In this document: piece after piece, positions 57,063 to 64,000 of the stretch
Layout of the letters: every line of letters begins with the position of its first letter
Position numbering within the stretch: the first letter of the stretch is position 1
NCBI RefSeq assembly: GCF_900156165.1
Contig: NZ_FTMY01000011.1
Span: 124,001-188,000 of the forward strand
DNA: 64,000 bases
Reading direction: 5' to 3'
Source: Pseudacidovorax sp. RU35E
Lineage (GTDB): Bacteria; Pseudomonadota; Gammaproteobacteria; Burkholderiales; Burkholderiaceae_C
Notes under the pieces: generated by a model
Seen by the model: only the letters and a program-made list of their open reading frames with translations
Databases searched by the model: none
What the model was told of the DNA's origin: nothing
Made by a program: the position numbers and the translations under genes

Positions 57063-57914
57063 TCAAGGCGTGAGCGCGATGAGGTCCTGGCGGTAGCTTT
57101 CGATGCGCTGGGCCGCCCGCTCGCGTTGCGCGGGGCTCATCGCCGCGTGGAGTTGGGCGGTGTTGCGACAGCCCTCCTGTGTCAGCGCGTCCTGCTGCGT
57201 GCGCCATTCACCCGGGGGCGGCTCGAAGACGCGCATCACCAGTGCATGCACGCGCTGCTGCGCCTCGGCGGCCGGCAGGCCGGGCTGCTGCTGCAAGCCG
57301 CGCAGCAGCGCGAGCGTTTCGGCCTGGCGCGCCCGCCGCACGTTGTCCAGCTTCTGCGGACTGAACGCCGACTGGCGCACCAGCTGCCGCAGCAGTTCAC
57401 GCTGACGGGTGTCCAGCGTGCCGTAGAAGTCCTCATAGCGGTCCAGGAAGGTGTCGTAGCGCTTGTCCTGCACCTCGGCCGGCAGCAGGCGCAGCCACTC
57501 GCGGCGGAACTCGCCGTTGATGCGGGTGAACTTGCGCTCCAGCACCTGCAGCTGGGCGGGCGACAGGCTCTGTGCCAGCGTGGTCGCCTCGGGTTCGGCC
57601 CGCACGGCCAGCGCCAGCAGGCGCGCCTGTGCGGCCTCCGAGATGGCGCAGACCTGCGCGGCCGTGATGTCCCCCCGGGCCAGGTCGCGGGCCTGGCCGG
57701 CCAGGGCGACGAAGCGGGGCAGTTCCTCGCGGCGGTGCCACTCCTGCAGGCCGGCCAGCGCCGCCTTCACCTGCAGGCTCTGGGCGCCATCGAAGTCCAG
57801 GTAGCCGTCCAGCCACCAGTAGCTGATCTCGGGCAGGTTGTTGTAGGCCAGGCGCACGGCGCTGCAGCCGCCAAGCACGAAGGCCAGCAGCAGCGCGCCG
57901 ATAATCCGCGCCAC
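57063..57914 (-). CDS. DUF6279-type lipoprotein
   Basis: The 283-residue protein has a lipoprotein signal (RIIGALLLAFVLGGC with the Cys at about residue 17) followed by SAVRLAYNNLPEISYWWLDGYLDF, the hallmark of the DUF6279 family. The rest is strongly helical and rich in Arg, Gln and Ala (RRREELPRF, RRARQAETLALLRGLQ). Function is unknown. A GTG start at 57914 is chosen because AGGAGG (57930-57925) lies at the right distance upstream. It is divergent from glmU. Confidence 0.8.
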   Translation of the reverse strand: MARIIGALLLAFVLGGCSAVRLAYNNLPEISYWWLDGYLDFDGAQSLQVKAALAGLQEWHRREELPRFVALAGQARDLARGDITAAQVCAISEAAQARLLALAVRAEPEATTLAQSLSPAQLQVLERKFTRINGEFRREWLRLLPAEVQDKRYDTFLDRYEDFYGTLDTRQRELLRQLVRQSAFSPQKLDNVRRARQAETLALLRGLQQQPGLPAAEAQQRVHALVMRVFEPPPGEWRTQQDALTQEGCRNTAQLHAAMSPAQRERAAQRIESYRQDLIALTP

Positions 57915-57999
57915 TTTTCGCAGCCCTCCTTCGCCGCCACGCGGCCCACGTTGCAGGCCGCATCCTGCTCCTTCGCCCGCTGCCGCAGCAGCACCCACC

Positions 58000-59433
<1,434 letters not shown>

Positions 59434-59447
59434 GCCCTCCGCGTGCA

Positions 59448-59921
59448 TCAGGCGACCAGCGGCACCCGTGGCTCGAACTTGGCCCGCCGCACGCTGAAGA
59501 AGGCCTTCACATTGCGCACATTGGCGTCGCTGGTGAACAGCCGCTGCGCCAGCGCCTGATAGGCCGGCATGTCGCGCACCGTAACGATCAATACGAAGTC
59601 CGGGCCGGGCGAGACGCGGTAGCACTGCTGCACCGCCCCGTCCGGCGCGACGCGCGCCTCGAAGGCGGCCAGGGACTGCTCGTCCTGCCGATCCAGCGAG
59701 ATCTCCACGATGGCGGTGAGCGTGGCGCCCAGGCGGTCCGTGTCCAGCAGCGCCACCTCGCGCTCGATCAGGCCCGACTGGCGCAGCCGCTGCACGCGCC
59801 GCAGGCAGGTGGGCGGCGACAGATGCAGATCGGCCGCCAGCTGCTGGTTGGTGCGGGATGCATCGCGCTGCAGGGCGTCCAGTAGGCGGAGATCTACGGC
59901 ATCGAGGTTCGGATGTTCCAT
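59448..59921 (-). CDS. Lrp/AsnC-family regulator
   Basis: The 157-residue protein starts LDAVDLRLLDALQRDASRTNQQLAADLHLSPPTCLRRVQRL, an AsnC helix-turn-helix (DLRLLDALQRDASRTNQQLA), followed by a RAM ligand-binding domain (VSPGPDFVLIVTVRDMPAYQAL). Lrp-type regulators form octamers and often regulate a divergent gene. Here the divergent gene is glmS, with an inverted repeat between the two start codons. The ligand is unknown. Confidence 0.92.
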   Translation of the reverse strand: MEHPNLDAVDLRLLDALQRDASRTNQQLAADLHLSPPTCLRRVQRLRQSGLIEREVALLDTDRLGATLTAIVEISLDRQDEQSLAAFEARVAPDGAVQQCYRVSPGPDFVLIVTVRDMPAYQALAQRLFTSDANVRNVKAFFSVRRAKFEPRVPLVA

Positions 59922-59940
59922 GATTGGCGGAAAAATGAGT

Positions 59941-59974
59941 ATTTATTCCATCTCATCATGGCAATGGAATAAAT
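59941..59974. promoter_or_regulatory. 11-bp inverted repeat between lrp-type gene and glmS
   Basis: ATTTATTCCAT (59941-59951) and ATGGAATAAAT (59964-59974) are perfect inverted arms 12 bp apart in an AT-rich stretch. They lie 20 bp upstream of the Lrp start and about 100 bp upstream of glmS. The symmetry fits an Lrp-type operator controlling one or both genes. Confidence 0.65.
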
Positions 59975-60075
59975 GGCCGAAAGTCGGCAAATAACGAAAG
60001 CAACGTTCATTCTGCCTCGTCTAGCATCGCCCACCTCGGCAGCGCGGCTGCCACTCTCTTTCTGGAGACCCATCC

Positions 60076-61953
<1,878 letters not shown>

Positions 61954-61977
61954 GGGGCGCCTGCCGGCGAGTGACAC

Positions 61978-62053
61978 TGTTCTGCACAAATATTGTCGGA
62001 AACACTTCATTAAAGTCGAAAACGATTCGGCTTTCTAAAGTCATAAACGACAA
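61978..62053 (+). mobile_element. Probable Tn7-like transposon end at attTn7
   Basis: Exactly 25 bp after the glmS stop codon an AT-rich segment starts TGTTCTGCACAAAT, fitting a Tn7-type TGT terminus, with GACAC (61973-61977) as a possible 5-bp target duplication. Three direct repeats follow: GTCGGAAACACTT at 61995, GTCGAAAACGATT at 62015 and GTCATAAACGACAA at 62040, spaced 20 and 25 bp, like TnsB-binding sites. A truncated TniQ gene lies 91 bp further. The other end is outside the window or lost. Motifs are seen; the transposon reading is inferred. Confidence 0.65.
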
Positions 62054-62143
62054 GGTCTGATCCGCGTCAGGAGCCTCACTCGACGGGCCAGCCGCCCGCT
62101 GGGCTTCCCAAAGAACGCATCCCCCGCTACGGTCTTAGTCACG

Positions 62144-62569
62144 ATGATCGGCCGTAGCTTGCCACTCGAAGTTCGTGTCCCTCTGCTGGAATGGCAGCCA
62201 GGGGAGACGTTCTACAGCCTCTGTAGTCGGCACCATCGCTTCAGCGGCTTTTCCACCAGTGCGGAAACGACGCTGGCCCTGTTCGGGCATCGCCGCTCGG
62301 GCTGCCAACACGACTTCCCAAGCCGCCTTGATGCCTTCGTCGAACGAACTGACGGCGTCCATGGCGATGCCGCGCAGCTCGCCCGCGAGCGCACTCTCCT
62401 CGGCTTCTATGCGCCTTTCCTTGCGGCCTCCGTCGTAGACGGCGCGATTGCCTCGATGCGCAGTCAGTCGGTGGCGCACCTGAAACACCGTCTGGGCATC
62501 CTCACCAGCCGATTCAGGGCGAATCATCCGCTGATGGCTTGGCTGCAGATAACCTCAAGGAATTCCTAG
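62144..62569 (+). pseudogene. Truncated TniQ/TnsD-family transposition protein
   Basis: The 141-residue frame matches the N-terminal part of TniQ proteins: VPLLEWQPGETFYSLCSRHH near residue 12, FGHRRSGCQHDFPSRLDAF near 47, LARERTLLGFYAPFLAAS near 79 and LKHRLGILTSRFRANHPL near 112. TniQ/TnsD directs transposition to a target and is normally 400-700 residues. After RANHPL the frame reads MAWLQITSRNS and stops, so the C-terminal target-binding part is lost. No transposase (TniA/TnsB) or ATPase (TniB/TnsC) gene is present in the visible part. Confidence 0.75.
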
Positions 62570-62614
62570 CAAGAGAAACGCTTGGCGTTCGGTTGCCCGG
62601 GCAAATTTAGAAGT

Positions 62615-62791
62615 TCAGGGTGGATTGCTGCCTGCGCGGTTAGTCATGAACGTTTCGATTTCCAGTCGGTTCTTGAGCGCAATCTGCTGCACCTCAGGGC
62701 CTGCCGAATCTCCAAGGTCGAGGCGGAGGTGTCGTAATGCATAGAAAAGGAAAGCCAGTCGGCACTCAAAAGTGACCTGGCCGTCCTTCAT
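62615..62791 (-). pseudogene. Small minus-strand frame, possibly a gene 3' remnant
   Basis: A 58-codon frame encodes KDGQVTFECRLAFLFYALRH at its start, with a sensible mix of hydrophobic and charged residues, and could be the C-terminal end of a larger protein. Upstream the frame stays open only to about 62830 and meets the broken 5' end of the JetA-like gene there. I do not recognise a family. A chance open frame cannot be excluded. Confidence 0.3.
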
Positions 62792-62808
62792 TCCGAAGTC
62801 GAGCTCGA

Positions 62809-63864
62809 TTGCTGCAGTCGCTCTTCATGGACGCCGACAAGGCGCTTCCTAGTTCGGTGCTTTTGGAGCGCCTTGCCCGGGACGTTGATGCCTTGCGCTC
62901 GACCGGTGAAGACCTTCCCCAAGCACCCCAGGCGTACGTCGCCGAATGGCTCAATCAGGGTTGGCTGACCCGTCGGTTCCCTGCTGGCGCTCCGGAAGAG
63001 GAGTACGAGCTGTCGGCGGAGGCGTTGACTGCGCTTCGGTTTGTCACGGGCCTGCTCAAGCCCAGAACCACGGCAACCGAAAGCCGGCTTTCTGTCGTCA
63101 TCCACCAGCTGTCGCGTCTGGCCGAAGAGACGAACACCAGCCCTGAGGCTCGGTTGGCGGCACTGCGCGCCGAACGCGACCGCATTGACCGGGCCATCGA
63201 AGACGTCGAGCGCGGTGGGGTCAAGACCCTGGCGCCGGACCGTGCCATCGAGCGCGCTCGCGAGGTCATTGCTCTCGCCCAAGAACTTGCCGCGGACTTT
63301 CGGAGCGTTCGTGACGAGTTCGAGCGACTCAACCGCGGGCTGCGGCAAAGCTTGATGGAACACGAAGGCAGCCGCGGCGATGTGCTGGAGCAACTTTTCG
63401 CGGGGGTAGACCTCATCGGCGAGAGCGATGCCGGCCGCACGTTCAATGCCTTCTGGCGGCTGTTGACGGACAGTGAGCAGGCCGCCACCTTGCGGGAATC
63501 GCTGGATGAGGTGACGGGGCGGCCATTCGCGCGACAGCTGGAGTCGCACGAGCGCAAATTTTTGCTAGGGCTCACCGGCGCGCTGCTCAACGAAGGCCGT
63601 GGGGTGCATGACGTGCTCCAGCACTTCGCCCGCAGTCTCAAGAGCTTCGTTCAAAGCCGCGAGTTCCTGGAGCACCGTCGCCTGCACGGCCTGCTGAAGG
63701 AGGCGACGCAGGCTGCGCTTGGCGCCAAGGACTTGGTGCGGCCCAACGAGCAGGTCGGCTTCGAGCTTATGCAGTCCAGCAGCCGCATTCGTTCGGTTTC
63801 TCAGTGGGCGCTCTACGACCCGGCCCAGCGCGTGTCAGAACCTGTCGAACCTGACCTGGAATGA
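62809..63864 (+). pseudogene. jetA: JetA-like DUF3375 protein of a Wadjet/MksF system, broken at both ends
   Basis: The 351-residue frame matches DUF3375, the JetA (kleisin-like) subunit of Wadjet SMC systems that cleave or remove plasmids. Matching blocks are YELSAEALTALRFV near residue 67, ATESRLSVVIHQLSRLAEET near 90, SPEARLAALRAERDRIDRAI near 113, RGDVLEQLFAGVDLI near 190 and ESDAGRTFNAFWRLL near 207. The usual N-terminal HPAWRLL-type segment and about 100 C-terminal residues are missing. In-frame stop codons lie at 62773 and 63862. Start codon is TTG with no ribosome site, so this is probably a remnant. Confidence 0.75.
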
Positions 63865-64000
63865 CGTAAACGTTGGGGCGCTTCTGACCCGGATTGCCGA
63901 CCTGACTGAACGCCTACAAGCTGAACGGGCTGCAAGGCCGGACCTGGCAGTTCTGGACGACCGTATCAAGGCCCAAGATGCGGTGCATCGCAAGGCGGTT
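63842..64000 (+). pseudogene. Coiled-coil fragment resembling JetC/MukB-type SMC, runs off window
   Basis: Overlapping the end of the JetA frame by 23 bases in the +1 frame, an open frame of 53 codons runs to the window edge. It reads VGALLTRIADLTERLQAERA, then ARPDLAVLDDRIKAQDAVHR, a heptad-rich segment like the coiled coil of SMC proteins such as JetC. No start codon or N-terminal P-loop is present, and there is no room for a JetB gene. The simplest reading is a deletion that joined jetA to the middle of jetC. Confidence 0.5.

Noticed and set aside
62135-62527. Minus-strand frame opposite the TniQ fragment
   Set aside because: The plus-strand frame matches TniQ motifs over its whole length; the opposite frame has none.
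62524-62610. A 28-codon plus-strand segment reading ADGLAADNLKEFLARETLG before a TAG
   Set aside because: It resembles a protein C-terminus but is too short and unrecognised to claim as a gene fragment.

Overview
The window is GC-rich chromosomal DNA from a betaproteobacterium, most likely a member of the Comamonadaceae (Burkholderiales). This rests on gene content and on protein families typical of that group: an RNR pair with an ATP-cone NrdA, a histone H1-like AAKK protein, a LysR/DUF2917 divergent pair, a DUF3426 zinc-ribbon protein after prmA, PilSR next to ampD, and GC-rich interspersed repeats. No rRNA or tRNA gene was seen, so the family placement is an inference. Almost all of the window is housekeeping DNA. 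The last 2 kb is not.

Layout. 1-13.1 kb: envelope and central metabolism (esterase fragment, rodA, tldD, a DAHP synthase gene behind an aromatic-codon attenuator, cupin, mpl, a hypothetical protein coupled to a TlpA thioredoxin, accB-accC-prmA-DUF3426, a PfkB kinase). 13.1-18.6 kb: histone-like gene and nrdA/nrdB, with a pair of NrdR boxes placed on the nrdA promoter. 18.6-28.2 kb: ampD-pilR-pilS-small protein-ccsA-like run on the minus strand, then ffh, lepB and opgH. 28.3-33.3 kb: a miaB-glrK-qseG-glrR minus-strand run. 33.4-38.4 kb: envelope lipoproteins, ttcA, a VapBC-type toxin-antitoxin pair with its own operator, folB and a FolM-like reductase. 38.5-45.1 kb: methyltransferase, a 159-bp palindromic repeat, hisN, a ROK kinase, a MocR regulator and an SDR. 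45.2-53.8 kb: LysR, otsBA (trehalose), cca, GST, MgtC, slt and 5-FTHF cyclo-ligase.

53.8-57.0 kb is a small sensory block bounded by two 127-bp copies of one repeat in inverted orientation. It contains a LysR/DUF2917 pair, a short BLUF blue-light receptor and a divergent FNR/CRP-type regulator with a cysteine cluster. A third, partial copy of the repeat lies inside the block. 57.0-62.0 kb holds a lipoprotein, glmU, an Lrp-type regulator and glmS.

The main discovery candidate is directly downstream of glmS. Exactly 25 bp after the glmS stop codon, the position where Tn7-type elements insert, a TGT-starting AT-rich stretch begins. It carries three GTC..AAAC-type direct repeats and is followed by a truncated TniQ gene, then a broken DUF3375 (JetA, Wadjet/MksBEF-like) gene that runs out of frame into coiled-coil sequence resembling JetC. 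I read this as the end of a Tn7-like island at attTn7 that carried a Wadjet-type plasmid-defence module and has partly decayed. The window ends inside it.
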